Source: Torulaspora globosa (taxonomy: Eukaryota > Ascomycota > Saccharomycetes > Saccharomycetales > Saccharomycetaceae). Taken from it: 64,000 bases of DNA. Under the pieces are notes generated by a model, which was not told the origin of the DNA, ran no database searches, and saw nothing but the letters and a program-made list of their open reading frames with translations. Shown piece after piece: positions 28,432 to 38,429 of this stretch (positions within the stretch are counted from its first letter, which is position 1; each line of letters begins with the position of its first letter). The stretch covers positions 62,001-126,000 of the forward strand of contig NC_050734.1 in assembly GCF_014133895.1 (NCBI RefSeq). The letters run 5' to 3'. The translations under genes were made by a program, and so were the position numbers.

Positions 28432-31400
28432 ATGGCAATGCAATCCAAAGGCAGCGCTCATCAGAATCAGCAGCCAAATCACACAGAATATGGCGGTTCA
28501 GGGAAAATGATGAATACTCCGGTAGTATACCCACAGATGGGGTCCATGGGAAATCAATTTGTAAACGCGCAACCTGTGTTCTACCATGCTGGTCCTGTGA
28601 TGAACGCGCCTCCTACTCCGTTTGATACAGCATATGGGGTTACGTTGCTGCCCTCTCACTTGTTGATGGGCTCTCCCTTCGTATCTTCGCCAGATCTGTT
28701 TCAACAATCGCATTACCATCAGTACGCGAACCAGCGCCGTCACGGTAGCAGCCACTCCAAGCCCTCCTCCGGGAGAAGCTTCGCTAAAGTGGCGACCGCG
28801 TACCCGGCTCCACCTCCTCTCAGTTCACCGCCGATCTCAAGGAATGCGGGCTTTCCGATCAATAGCCGTGAGTTCGGTCGAGATAGCTACTACAAGCCGA
28901 TTCGGACGGCAGATGCTTCCAAGCTTTTCGGAGACCCATTCATTGTGACTTACACAATCCTACCGAGGGGCAATGATGAGTTCCGTACACGGTCTTTACT
29001 ACTCGAGAACGTGAACAATTCGACAGATCTTCACGCTTTTGTCACTAATCACACCATATCAGCTCCGGTTGAGAGTGTTTATATGTTTGAAAAAGAGAAG
29101 GGCAGCAATCATGTCTCGATACTGTTGAGTTTCTTCTCGCGCACAATCTGTTTGGATTTCTACAACAGTGTGCTACAGAGGTTTTCTGAGTACAAATCGG
29201 ATCTTGACTCTAAGGGCCTTACCTTGAGCTTCGTCTCGTTAGAGTACAAGGTGCCAGGTACTGATCGGGAAGTGGTTGAACATGAGGATGATACTAAACT
29301 CGATGCATTCAGCATCACTGCGGCGGGCTCGCTTCGTTATGATATAATCAATAGGGGCGCTGCCAGATCCATAGCAATAACATTTGATAAAGCATGCTCA
29401 AAGAACGAACTCATAGATAAGAAGCTGGAATTTCTTAAAGCGAAAAATAATAGCCGGTACGTCCTCGAATCTGTTGATCTGATCAGTGCGAATGAGCCCA
29501 CCAAGAATTTTCCAGAGAATTATGCAATCTTGACTTTTCTGAACATATTCATGGCAGTCGAAATGTTAGATTACATAAGGCTACACTCACAAAAGCTAGG
29601 GATCGTTAACTGCTTTTTTGTCTCCGTGCTACCACAATCGTCCGATAGTAAAAGGCGTAGTGTTTCCGCATCTTCCAATAGCAAGTCGTCAGAGAGTGGG
29701 AACATCAGCTATAGAGATAAAAACGGAAGCATCACAAGTTTGGAATCCTGCTCTTCCTTATTGTCGCTTGATCCAGAGGTTGACGAGGTCACAAGTAGAC
29801 TCGAAAAGAGTAAGTTGGAGAAATGTTTGCTGGAAATAAGAGCATCGCAATACAAGGATCCCACTTTCCAGGCTTATACGGACCACTTGTCGAATGTAAC
29901 AGTCTCTGAAGCGGCTTCCATGGAGTTTCAATTACATTTACCAAGACCTCAGGAGGTTACCGTGAATGAGATCTCGCTTCCGTCTCGAGGTCTGTCTTTC
30001 TCTGGCGAAATGGACGTCATTCGAGGCGGTCAGCGCTTTAATACAGCGACACAACCGATCCCTCATTTGACTTCATTTACAAACACTCCAGATAGTCCTT
30101 ATATGCCTCCTCATAGCGCAAGTCGGGAGAATAATATCAATAAACAAATAACACAAAATTTACAACAACACTATGCAACTTCGGCAGAAGTATCCTCTTC
30201 TATGGGAGGCGGGGTAGGAAACAGAACGATCTATATTGGAAACATACACCCTCGCTCGAAAGCAGAAGATATATGCAATGTTGTACGCGGGGGCATATTG
30301 CAGGGTATTAAATTTCTACCAGAAAGGCACATATGTTTTGTTACTTTCATTGAAGCGGCGTCCGCAGTTCAGTTCTACACTAACGCTTTCATCGATCCAA
30401 TAGTACTTCATGGCAACATGTTGAAAGTGGGTTGGGGCCACCACTCAGGGCCACTACCCAAATCTATCTCTTTAGCGGTAACTGTTGGTGCTAGTAGAAA
30501 TGTTTACGTTAGCTTACCAGAGTACGCCTTTAAAGACAAGTACATCAATGATCCCCAGTATAAGGAGTACGCGCAAAAATACAAGCTTCCTACTGAGCAA
30601 CAACTGCGCAAGGATTTCAGTCATTATGGGGAAATAGAGCAAATTAACTACCTGAGTGATGGACATTGCTGTTGGGTTAATTTCATGAACATATCGGCAG
30701 CTATTAAGTTAGTCGAAGAAGTCAAGTATGATGACGAGAAGAAATCGCAAGAATTTTTTAATAATCGATATGAAGGACTGATAATAGGCTATGGCAAAGA
30801 TCGCTGTGGCAACGTTAATAAAAATTTAATCGCAGGGAAGAATTCAAGATTTTACAAAAAGGTAAAGAAGCCCAGTTTCAATATAAGATTGAGTAAAATG
30901 GAAGCGGAAAGAAGACAGCATGAAGAAAGCCTGAGAAACCAGCAAAGAAACAACAGTGAGAAGTTAATTCAATTCGGTTCTCTGGGAATCACTCTGGATC
31001 GTGAAGGGAAAAAAAGTTTCGATGACAACAGTGTCACTGATTCTGAAGTAGAGGTTGATTTTGTAGAGGGAACTAAGAAAACTGTAAAACAAGAGGATGG
31101 TAAGGAGTCAGAACAAGAAGAGAGAGAACTATTGAAGTTAAGCAACAAGAGTGAAATTTCAGAAGGATTGGGGATCACTGATTCTGCTGCAAATGAGAAG
31201 AAAAACAAGAACTTGAGCGATTTGGCGTCTTCTGCGTCGAATGATGAAGAGGCCGCCAGTCATTCTAGATCTGACGTTTCGAGTGAAATTGAGCTCATAA
31301 TACAGACCCCTGCGGACGACAGGCGTGAAGTTCAAGCATCACAGCCCCCTGAAGGATCATTAAAGAAGACTAAATCGATATCAGAAAAGGATAAAAAGTC

Positions 31401-31752
31401 TACTGCATATGATGTCTCGACTACGTTTTCTGGCTTATCACTCGACGCTAATCCGCCTATGGCTCCGGCGACAATATCTCGCAATTATTCTTTGATGTTA
31501 AAGAAGCAATACGAGGATGACAAACTCAATGAGACGAAGGTAAATAAAGGTCAAGACGCCTCGGGCGAGGTACCAGAAGTAAGCAACCATCGCAAGGGAC
31601 GCTCAAAAAGACGCCAAGGGAAGTTCATACCAGGATCCGACGTGATGGCTCAATATCTTGCCCAACTGCAACATTCTACTTTCATTTACGCTGCCAATAT
31701 TTTGGGTGCTTCAAGTGAGGAAGAGAGCCTAGATGGAAATAGAAAATCGTGA
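28432..31752 (+). CDS. NAB6: RNA-binding protein Nab6
   Basis: The 1106-residue protein has several RRM-like domains. Clear ones lie at about 598-665 (RTIYIGNIHPRSKAEDICN) and 688-775 (RNVYVSLPEYAFK...WVNFMNISAAIKLVEE), with weaker folds at about 165-270 and 300-400. The length fits Nab6 (YML117W, 1134 residues) better than its shorter relative Mrn1 (about 612 residues), and adjacency to VAN1 (YML115C) supports Nab6. Nab6 binds poly(A) RNA, with cell-wall mRNAs among its targets in S. cerevisiae. The C-terminal 250 residues are acidic and serine-rich, with a basic stretch near the end (RKGRSKRRQGKF). Confidence 0.88.
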   Translation: MAMQSKGSAHQNQQPNHTEYGGSGKMMNTPVVYPQMGSMGNQFVNAQPVFYHAGPVMNAPPTPFDTAYGVTLLPSHLLMGSPFVSSPDLFQQSHYHQYANQRRHGSSHSKPSSGRSFAKVATAYPAPPPLSSPPISRNAGFPINSREFGRDSYYKPIRTADASKLFGDPFIVTYTILPRGNDEFRTRSLLLENVNNSTDLHAFVTNHTISAPVESVYMFEKEKGSNHVSILLSFFSRTICLDFYNSVLQRFSEYKSDLDSKGLTLSFVSLEYKVPGTDREVVEHEDDTKLDAFSITAAGSLRYDIINRGAARSIAITFDKACSKNELIDKKLEFLKAKNNSRYVLESVDLISANEPTKNFPENYAILTFLNIFMAVEMLDYIRLHSQKLGIVNCFFVSVLPQSSDSKRRSVSASSNSKSSESGNISYRDKNGSITSLESCSSLLSLDPEVDEVTSRLEKSKLEKCLLEIRASQYKDPTFQAYTDHLSNVTVSEAASMEFQLHLPRPQEVTVNEISLPSRGLSFSGEMDVIRGGQRFNTATQPIPHLTSFTNTPDSPYMPPHSASRENNINKQITQNLQQHYATSAEVSSSMGGGVGNRTIYIGNIHPRSKAEDICNVVRGGILQGIKFLPERHICFVTFIEAASAVQFYTNAFIDPIVLHGNMLKVGWGHHSGPLPKSISLAVTVGASRNVYVSLPEYAFKDKYINDPQYKEYAQKYKLPTEQQLRKDFSHYGEIEQINYLSDGHCCWVNFMNISAAIKLVEEVKYDDEKKSQEFFNNRYEGLIIGYGKDRCGNVNKNLIAGKNSRFYKKVKKPSFNIRLSKMEAERRQHEESLRNQQRNNSEKLIQFGSLGITLDREGKKSFDDNSVTDSEVEVDFVEGTKKTVKQEDGKESEQEERELLKLSNKSEISEGLGITDSAANEKKNKNLSDLASSASNDEEAASHSRSDVSSEIELIIQTPADDRREVQASQPPEGSLKKTKSISEKDKKSTAYDVSTTFSGLSLDANPPMAPATISRNYSLMLKKQYEDDKLNETKVNKGQDASGEVPEVSNHRKGRSKRRQGKFIPGSDVMAQYLAQLQHSTFIYAANILGASSEEESLDGNRKS

Positions 31753-32286
31753 GCGACATAGCATGCCAGTAATGCTGACACTAGGGCAACAAACAAAAAT
31801 AATCATAAAAGATTAGCCCAAGCCTTTTCCGTAGTTTATGTGGTTAATAATAATTTTATTCGAGATAGACTGCTATACAAGGAGAGCGAAGGAATGTTTA
31901 TTTAACAAACTCATTTCTATTCAAATGAATAATAGCCGATAATGCATATTAGCTTTGTCGCCTTCAAATCAGAAAGGGGCATAAGCTTTCTTCCTTCTCT
32001 AATTGTTCTTTAGCTGATTGTACTTTTTTTCTGATCGAGAACAGGTGCCAAGCTGGAAGTGGATAACATTGTCAGCACAGTTGGCGCTGATATGACTATT
32101 AAAGGATGCGGGTATCATTATAAGCCAATAATATAGCCTCTGAATAACTTGATTGATAATGCAGAATGCGTTGAGCAAATCAGCCAAAGCTGATAACTGA
32201 CTGAGCTTTCTTTATTTGAGCTGAGGATGCTTTTCACATATCGGATTCTGGAATTAAAGAAAATTGGATGCTAATACGTAACCTCT
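31753..32286. other. NAB6-VAN1 convergent intergenic region
   Basis: This 534 bp lies between two converging genes and is A/T-rich. It should contain both 3' ends. I see no open frame, RNA gene or repeat worth annotating. Confidence 0.5.
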
Positions 32287-33807
32287 CTATTCTCTTCTCT
32301 TTTCCCTTTCTTTGTTTGCAATCTCCTTGAGGTCATCGTCGCTTGGCTCGTAGATGTGCCATAAGGTGTAATGCGGTAGACCGCCAACTCTGTAGCCCAT
32401 CTTTTTAGCCATCTTACCGAACCCTTCTGTTTCGGCATGATTCTCAAAGGTGAAGGCAGGAAACTGGATACCGCGTCTAAATAACTCGGCCCTCGCAAGA
32501 ATTGAAACTCCACCAACACCATCAAGATCAACCACCTCGTTCGGATCTCCATCAGCATCGCGAAAGTATGCCAGGTGACCTCTCCATGTCGGATATTCAG
32601 CGTATCCTTCCACGATGACATCATCCTCGTCAAGCGTACGTGCCAATTCAAGAGCCTCGGTAGATTCTATCCACGAGTTTAAATCGTAAGGCTGTTCGGC
32701 TTCTAAAAAGACGGGGAGAGGTCTCCATACATTAGGAACGATGACATCGTAACCCTTGGACATCAAATCTTGAATCACCGAACCGGGACAGAGTTCAACG
32801 TCAGCATCTCTCCAGTACACCCAGGAATGATAAGGCTTCAGAGCATTTGCTGTCAGCCAGTTTCTGGCTCTAGCCATTAATTTTCTTCTCAAACCTTGTA
32901 CTTTGACAGCGTGTCTATCACTGAAACCCTGGCCTATCTTCTGACCAAAATCCTTCTGAAAGATCTGCACTGATCTAAATGACTTGTCATAATCAGCATG
33001 GAACGGCGGGCTAAAGGCGTCGTGCACCTTTTTGATGTAATTCTGGTCCATGTACTGCAGGTAAAGTTTCTCCGTTCCTTCACTTCTCTTCTTCTCATCC
33101 GCCTCCATTTCGGCAAACACTTGGGACAGGGTTCCATTTTGCAATTGCCTGGAGAAGGCAACCAACGCATCCAGCGTATGATCTCCTTCCGAACAATCAC
33201 TCACCAGGAACGCCAGATCTATCAGCTCGTGAGGATAGGTGATATTCATCAAATGCTTGAACATCAAGGGCAACACTTTCTCTGCATCCCTGAGAGGAAT
33301 GCACAAAAGAAGATGCTCCTGGTTTGCAGCACCGTTTGACGAGCCGGAAAAGTCTCTCAAGTCGTATTTCTCAACGGTCGAGTCCACAAGCATGGTAACA
33401 TCCTTCTCAAATGCTTCCTGCTGTTCCGCAGTCATGGTTTCTTCTCCGAACTGCGTTATCTGATAGTAAGTGACGCCATTGTCGAATTTCTTGATCACCT
33501 CAGGGTCAATGTCCTCGAAATCGTAATCGTAATAAGCCTCCTCCGACAGTGTTATTGTCTTGTAGTTTCTGCCGACTGTTCCGATACCTGAAGAGCTTTC
33601 TCGAGCCTCCAAGATCAAGACACCTATAATTCGATAAGCCAAAAAGCAAATGGCACCAATTAGGAGCCAATTAGCTACTCGTTTTTTCCGGGAACCGCTC
33701 CACCATCTTGTGTTCGGTCTAGGATTTAATTTCGACCGTGAGACAGGCAATCGGTAGCTATCATCTTCCTTTCTCTTCTCTCTCTTGGAGCCCCAGAGGA
33801 ATGCCAT
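32287..33807 (-). CDS. VAN1: Mannan polymerase I subunit Van1
   Basis: The 506-residue type II membrane protein has a basic cytosolic N-terminus, a single transmembrane segment at about 47-67 and an Anp1/Van1/Mnn9-family mannosyltransferase domain. Key blocks include LLCIPLRDAEKVLPLMFKHL, ARARNWLTANALKPYHSWVY and the DXD-type WRDADVE. The segment DYDFEDIDPEVIKKFD and the C-terminus match Van1 (YML115C) rather than Anp1 or Mnn9. Van1 and Mnn9 form M-Pol I in the cis-Golgi, which starts elongation of the N-glycan outer chain. About 307 bp of promoter separates it from the PRM15 stop. Confidence 0.95.
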   Translation of the reverse strand: MAFLWGSKREKRKEDDSYRLPVSRSKLNPRPNTRWWSGSRKKRVANWLLIGAICFLAYRIIGVLILEARESSSGIGTVGRNYKTITLSEEAYYDYDFEDIDPEVIKKFDNGVTYYQITQFGEETMTAEQQEAFEKDVTMLVDSTVEKYDLRDFSGSSNGAANQEHLLLCIPLRDAEKVLPLMFKHLMNITYPHELIDLAFLVSDCSEGDHTLDALVAFSRQLQNGTLSQVFAEMEADEKKRSEGTEKLYLQYMDQNYIKKVHDAFSPPFHADYDKSFRSVQIFQKDFGQKIGQGFSDRHAVKVQGLRRKLMARARNWLTANALKPYHSWVYWRDADVELCPGSVIQDLMSKGYDVIVPNVWRPLPVFLEAEQPYDLNSWIESTEALELARTLDEDDVIVEGYAEYPTWRGHLAYFRDADGDPNEVVDLDGVGGVSILARAELFRRGIQFPAFTFENHAETEGFGKMAKKMGYRVGGLPHYTLWHIYEPSDDDLKEIANKEREKRRE

Positions 33808-34114
33808 TGATAATCCCCTGCTAGACCGAATTGGACACCTATACCTTTACTATTAGCTCGACTATTCTTGCTTAATGGTATGTACGTACGAAATTCCAAC
33901 CGGGTTCATCTCCATAGAAACTTTTACGTATTGACGACACTAAATAGAGAATAGTCGCAGTAAGATGCTTAAATGCCATCAACGCAGCGCCATAGCACGA
34001 GCACGATTGCACGGTTCCAGACCTGGGTCAATCTGCCGATGCTAGTGATTGTTGTATCGCTAGCGAACAAAATCTTAACGAACTGTAAAAAACGAAGAAA
34101 AATGGTGTTCCCAT
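33808..34114. other. VAN1 promoter region
   Basis: This 307 bp lies between the VAN1 start and the PRM15 stop, both on the minus strand. No convincing regulatory motif, RNA gene or coding frame was seen. Confidence 0.5.
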
Positions 34115-35995
34115 TCAAAAATTGGTCGTGAGACCCGTAATTTCTGGTCTGAACCACTCTCTTTTCAGGATTTCCCACGTCATTCGAGCGTTCTTCTGGG
34201 CTTGTTCCTCAGTCTTGGCACACGCTTCAATGTATACCTTGAGTTTGGGCTCTGTTCCTGATCCACGGAGCGTGAACCGCACAGTCTCTGTGACATTGGT
34301 TCCAGCTAGCTTGGCACATACCGTTATCATCTGCGAGCTAGCGTCGACGGGCAGAGTGGGTATGTTCTGGACAGTATCGGATTGGTAGCCCTCTGTCAGG
34401 TCTCTGAAATGGGTGACGGTCAGTTCGTTGCCCACCTGGTAGGGATAAGGATCGTGCCCTTTCGGGTATTCGTTCCTGATGTAGTGGAAGACCTCATCGG
34501 TCTTGGCAGGCTCGTCCACCACGTAGTATCCGTTGTACTCTTTAAAGACGCCATACTTTTGATAACCTTCCTCGATGATCATCGATAGGGTCTTCTTTTC
34601 GCTATCCAGCCATCTTCTGTATGCCTGCAGGAACACGACTGCAGCTGCGATGCCGTCCTTGTCGTGCTCCATACTTGGGAACATGTAGCCGATTGCCTCC
34701 TCGAAGCCAAAAGGTACGTAGTACCCCATGGCCTCTAGGTCAAGCGCGCGGTTACCGATCCACTTGAACCCGGTCAGCGTCTCTACGTAGTGGAAGCCCT
34801 CGGTTTCGGCCATTTTTTTCATCATCTGAGATGATACAGTGGAGTTCAGCATTGCCAGCGGACGTCTTTTCCTGAACTCGGCATCCAAAGTCTGATACCT
34901 CTGGTACTCGTACACCGCAAACAGGAAACCTATTTCATTACCTGTCAATTGCCTCCAGACTCGGGTAGACGGGTCCTTGTAGGCGACAGAGAAACGGTCC
35001 GCGTCAGGGTCATTGGCAAGAACCAGACCAATATCGTTGCTCTCGGCCAGCGATATTGCCAGGTCCAGGGCGCCCTTCTCCTCCGGGTTCGGGAACTGGA
35101 CCGTAGGGAACGCCGGATCCGGCTGCTGCTGTTGTCTGACACAGAGATAATCCTCGTCGACGACCAGGCCCATTGTCTTCTCGACTATCTTGCTGAAGAT
35201 CTCGAATCCCACGCCGTGCATCGGCGTGTACACAAACCAAGGTCTCCCGTTCCTGCCGGCGCCTGCAAACGTCTTGTCCACGAGGAACGCCTCCATCTTG
35301 CTCGCGTAGCCGCACGTCAGGATGCCGCCATCGTGAAGCAGCGAGCCGCTGCGCAGCGCCTCCTCCAGCACCTCGTCCCACTTCCACGCCCTGGGCCACA
35401 GCCCGAGGTTCTCCTCTATCGCCTGCGCTATGCCGCTGTCGTGAGGCGGAATGATCTGGCACCCGTTCGAGTAGTACACCTTATACCCGTTGTCGGTGGC
35501 CGGGTTGTGGCTGGCCGTGATCATGACCCCCACAGACGCCCCCATCTCGTTCACAGCGAACGGCACCATCGGCGTGTGAACCAGCTTCCCGTCCTTGTTC
35601 AACAGATGCACCGTAAACCCGGCCTCGACCAGAGTCGCCGCGGTTGCCGCCGCAAACCGCTGCGACCGGTACCGGTGGTCATGTCCCACCACTGCAACGA
35701 GCCTCTCGGGCGACTGTTTCTTCACATACTGCGCCAGCCCCTGCGTCGTCTGTATCACCACTAGCGCATTCATACGGTTGAATCCCGCGCCCATCCTGGC
35801 CCGCAGCCCTGCCGTGCCGAACGCCAACCGTGTGTCGAGCCTCTCGTGCAGCTCACACCACCTCCCAGCCCTGTAGAGCTCCAGAATCTCGCATCGTGTC
35901 TCTTCATCGCTATCTTGCGCTAGCCACAACGAAAAAACGCCGTTCAAGTCGGCAGGAACACCTCCCGCCGCCTTTCCAGTCCCATTCCCAGCCAT
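34115..35995 (-). CDS. PRM15: Phosphoribomutase Prm15 (Pgm3)
   Basis: The 626-residue alpha-D-phosphohexomutase matches S. cerevisiae Prm15/Pgm3 (YMR278W, 622 residues). It has the phosphoserine loop TASHNPATDNGYK (Ser162), the metal loop DPDADRF (D329, D331, D333), the sugar loop GFEEAIGY and the phosphate-binding loop GSGTEPKLKVY near 593. It interconverts ribose-1-phosphate and ribose-5-phosphate in nucleoside salvage and can act as a minor phosphoglucomutase. The 5' half has very high G+C at third codon positions. It is divergent from FCP1, as in the ancestral order. Confidence 0.95.
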   Translation of the reverse strand: MAGNGTGKAAGGVPADLNGVFSLWLAQDSDEETRCEILELYRAGRWCELHERLDTRLAFGTAGLRARMGAGFNRMNALVVIQTTQGLAQYVKKQSPERLVAVVGHDHRYRSQRFAAATAATLVEAGFTVHLLNKDGKLVHTPMVPFAVNEMGASVGVMITASHNPATDNGYKVYYSNGCQIIPPHDSGIAQAIEENLGLWPRAWKWDEVLEEALRSGSLLHDGGILTCGYASKMEAFLVDKTFAGAGRNGRPWFVYTPMHGVGFEIFSKIVEKTMGLVVDEDYLCVRQQQQPDPAFPTVQFPNPEEKGALDLAISLAESNDIGLVLANDPDADRFSVAYKDPSTRVWRQLTGNEIGFLFAVYEYQRYQTLDAEFRKRRPLAMLNSTVSSQMMKKMAETEGFHYVETLTGFKWIGNRALDLEAMGYYVPFGFEEAIGYMFPSMEHDKDGIAAAVVFLQAYRRWLDSEKKTLSMIIEEGYQKYGVFKEYNGYYVVDEPAKTDEVFHYIRNEYPKGHDPYPYQVGNELTVTHFRDLTEGYQSDTVQNIPTLPVDASSQMITVCAKLAGTNVTETVRFTLRGSGTEPKLKVYIEACAKTEEQAQKNARMTWEILKREWFRPEITGLTTNF

Positions 35996-36257
35996 CTCAG
36001 CCGCCTCCAGTCGCTAACCTGCCTATTCTGCCGCTTCGGAGTTGGTTCAGTCGCCAAGCTTGGTCTTTCTTAGCGATATAGTGCTTATATTACGCGAAAA
36101 ACCGAGGGACCAGGCGAAAATTTTGATATAAAGGCCCAGGATAGCAGATAGCTGAGGTTCAGTTGGCAAGAGCTGGTTGGATTGGCAGGCTGGTAGCAGA
36201 TAGTAGCTGTGGGAGTGGTAGGATTGGCAGGGTTGCGTTTTTAGTGGGGCCGAAACG
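35996..36257. promoter_or_regulatory. PRM15-FCP1 divergent promoter
   Basis: This 262 bp bidirectional promoter includes an A/T-rich core near 36070-36130 (TTTTGATATAAAGG at about 36119). It sits at the centre of a G+C-rich block covering the 5' halves of both flanking genes. Confidence 0.55.
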
Positions 36258-38429
36258 ATGACAACGCCGGTGTTTTCGCCTGAGGTGCTTCCCTATCCGA
36301 TTACGATTGACCAGTTGATAGCACCGATTGGAAGCGATGTGGAGAAGGGCCAGCGGCTGTTTGCGTTCAAGTTCTGGTACATGGTGGAGATTGCGTCGTC
36401 GCCAGACGAGAGCGAGGACGGACACGGCAAGAAACGGGTCCGGGAGTCGATAGAGTTCTTTGAAGCTCCGTTTGAGGGCAAGCTGATGAGCTGGAACGTC
36501 GACGTCGGCGACGAGATCGCGTCGCCGAACCAGGCGATCTGCGAAATCTTCAGACCGTGCAACCACGACATCGTGTATGGCGGACTTTGCACGCTGTGTG
36601 GGAAAGAGGTGGACGAAAGCGAGCAGATGGGTGCGAATCTGGCGATCTCGCACACGGACGTCAATCTGAGGGTCAGCAGGAAGGAGGCGGCGGACATCGA
36701 GAAGAGTCTCAAGGTGCGGTTGCGCGAAAGCAAGAAGTTGGTGCTCGTGGTGGACCTGGACCAGACGGTGATACACTGCGGTGTGGACCCGACGATCGGC
36801 GAGTGGAAACGGGATGCGTCTAATCCGAACTACGAGACCTTGAAGGACGTGAGGTCTTTTGCGCTCGAGGAAGAGACCATACTGCCTCTGCTGTACATGG
36901 GCCCAAAGCCTCCCGCACGCAAGTGTTGGTATTACGTGAAGGTGAGGCCAGGGCTCAGGGAGTTTTTCGAGCGAGTGGCGCCGCTGTACGAGATGCACAT
37001 TTACACGATGGCTACCAGGGCATACGCGCTGGAAATCGCCAAGATCATAGATCCGGACGGCTCTCTGTTCGGGGACCGCATTCTTTCGCGTGACGAGAAT
37101 GGGTCGATCACGCAGAAATCGTTGGAGAGGCTCTTCCCGACTGATCAATCGATGGTGGTGGTGATCGACGATAGAGGCGACGTGTGGAATTGGTGTCCGA
37201 ATTTGATTAAAGTGATACCGTACAATTTCTTCGTTGGCGTGGGTGACATCAACTCCAACTTCCTGCCTAGGCAACAAAATACGATGCTGCAGCTTGGAAG
37301 AGGCTCGCGTAAGAAGACGCAGGAGTCAGACGAACTGATAACAGATATAATGGACACGGAGAAGAAACTTCAAGAGAAAATCGACGAGGAAGTCAAGCGA
37401 CAGGAGGAAAAGTTGAGCCATCAAATAGCTACTGGGGAGGAAACCGCGGCGCCTGAGTCCAAGGAACAGTTGGCCAGAAAAATAGAATATTCAGCTTCCC
37501 TGGAAGTGCAGCAGCAAAATAGGCCGTTGGCAACCTTACAAAAGCATATGCATAATCAAAGACTCTTAGTAGATGATGATGATGAGCTATTCTATCTAAA
37601 AGAGACTTTGGCCAAAGTTCATGATGAGTACTACAGAGCTCTGGAGGAAAAGTCGGAACAAGATGCTGATATGAAAGTTTTAATGCCGACGATGAAAAGC
37701 CGGGTGTTTGAGAACTGTCATTTTGTATTCTCTGGTTTGATACCATTGGGAACAAATATCAGTAGGGCAGACATAGTGTTGTGGACAGATATGTTTGGCG
37801 CTCAAAGTTCTGCCGAAATTGACGAAAACACAACACATCTCATCACAAGAACATCGGGCACATATAAGGCGCGGATCGCGAAGGCTTTCAATGACAAGAT
37901 TAAAGTTGTTCATCCTGATTGGGTTTTTGAATGCCTTGTTTTGTGGAAACGGGTCGATGAGCAACCATATGAGCTTATAATTGAGCAATCGGCCACCGAA
38001 GAAGAGCTGGAAGAGTATAAGCGAAACTTGGAAAAGCGAAGCAATGCTCTGGCGGAAAGTAAGAGAGATGCTGTCATTGAGTCGACGAAGGATGGCCCAG
38101 TAGATTTGTTTTCCGCTGGGACATCGTGGCTCAATGATGACGAAGAAGAAGAAATTCCAGAGAGCTCTGAGAGTAGTGATGAAGAGGTAGAGGAAAATGA
38201 TAGCCAAGATGAGGAAGAAAAGGCTGACAAAAGCTCAACAGAAGATCAGCATCCTAAAACAGCAACAAAATTTGAAAGCTTCGATCAATCAGCAAAGAGA
38301 TCTTTGGGAGATACGGCCGGCTCCTTCGACAATGCCGGTGATATTAAAAGAGCACACCTTGAGGAGCCGAAGGCTGAAGATAGCGATTCGGAACTTGAGG
38401 AAGAATTACTGAATGCCCTGGATGAATAA
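36258..38429 (+). CDS. FCP1: RNA polymerase II CTD phosphatase Fcp1
   Basis: The 723-residue protein matches Fcp1 (YMR277W, 732 residues). It has a biotinyl/lipoyl-like N-terminal domain (about 20-98), the FCP1 homology domain with catalytic motif VVDLDQT (D166, D168) and YVKVRPGLREFF, a BRCT domain at about 478-570 (ending WVFECLVLWKRVDEQPY) and an acidic C-terminus that contacts TFIIF. Fcp1 dephosphorylates Ser2 of the Pol II CTD so that polymerase can be recycled. The first 1 kb is G+C-rich and the rest A+T-rich, which yields a long spurious open frame on the opposite strand. Confidence 0.97.
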   Translation: MTTPVFSPEVLPYPITIDQLIAPIGSDVEKGQRLFAFKFWYMVEIASSPDESEDGHGKKRVRESIEFFEAPFEGKLMSWNVDVGDEIASPNQAICEIFRPCNHDIVYGGLCTLCGKEVDESEQMGANLAISHTDVNLRVSRKEAADIEKSLKVRLRESKKLVLVVDLDQTVIHCGVDPTIGEWKRDASNPNYETLKDVRSFALEEETILPLLYMGPKPPARKCWYYVKVRPGLREFFERVAPLYEMHIYTMATRAYALEIAKIIDPDGSLFGDRILSRDENGSITQKSLERLFPTDQSMVVVIDDRGDVWNWCPNLIKVIPYNFFVGVGDINSNFLPRQQNTMLQLGRGSRKKTQESDELITDIMDTEKKLQEKIDEEVKRQEEKLSHQIATGEETAAPESKEQLARKIEYSASLEVQQQNRPLATLQKHMHNQRLLVDDDDELFYLKETLAKVHDEYYRALEEKSEQDADMKVLMPTMKSRVFENCHFVFSGLIPLGTNISRADIVLWTDMFGAQSSAEIDENTTHLITRTSGTYKARIAKAFNDKIKVVHPDWVFECLVLWKRVDEQPYELIIEQSATEEELEEYKRNLEKRSNALAESKRDAVIESTKDGPVDLFSAGTSWLNDDEEEEIPESSESSDEEVEENDSQDEEEKADKSSTEDQHPKTATKFESFDQSAKRSLGDTAGSFDNAGDIKRAHLEEPKAEDSDSELEEELLNALDE

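Noticed and set aside
28432..31752. Calling the RRM protein MRN1
   Set aside because: Mrn1 is related but about half the length; the 1106-residue size and adjacency to VAN1 favour NAB6.
34949..35764. 271-codon open frame on the plus strand opposite PRM15
   Set aside because: It lies wholly inside the clear phosphoribomutase gene and has Arg/Val-rich composition typical of an antisense shadow.
36159..37277. 372-codon open frame on the minus strand opposite FCP1
   Set aside because: It mirrors the G+C-rich 5' part of FCP1, is Arg/His/Leu-rich with no family resemblance, and is explained by third-position composition.
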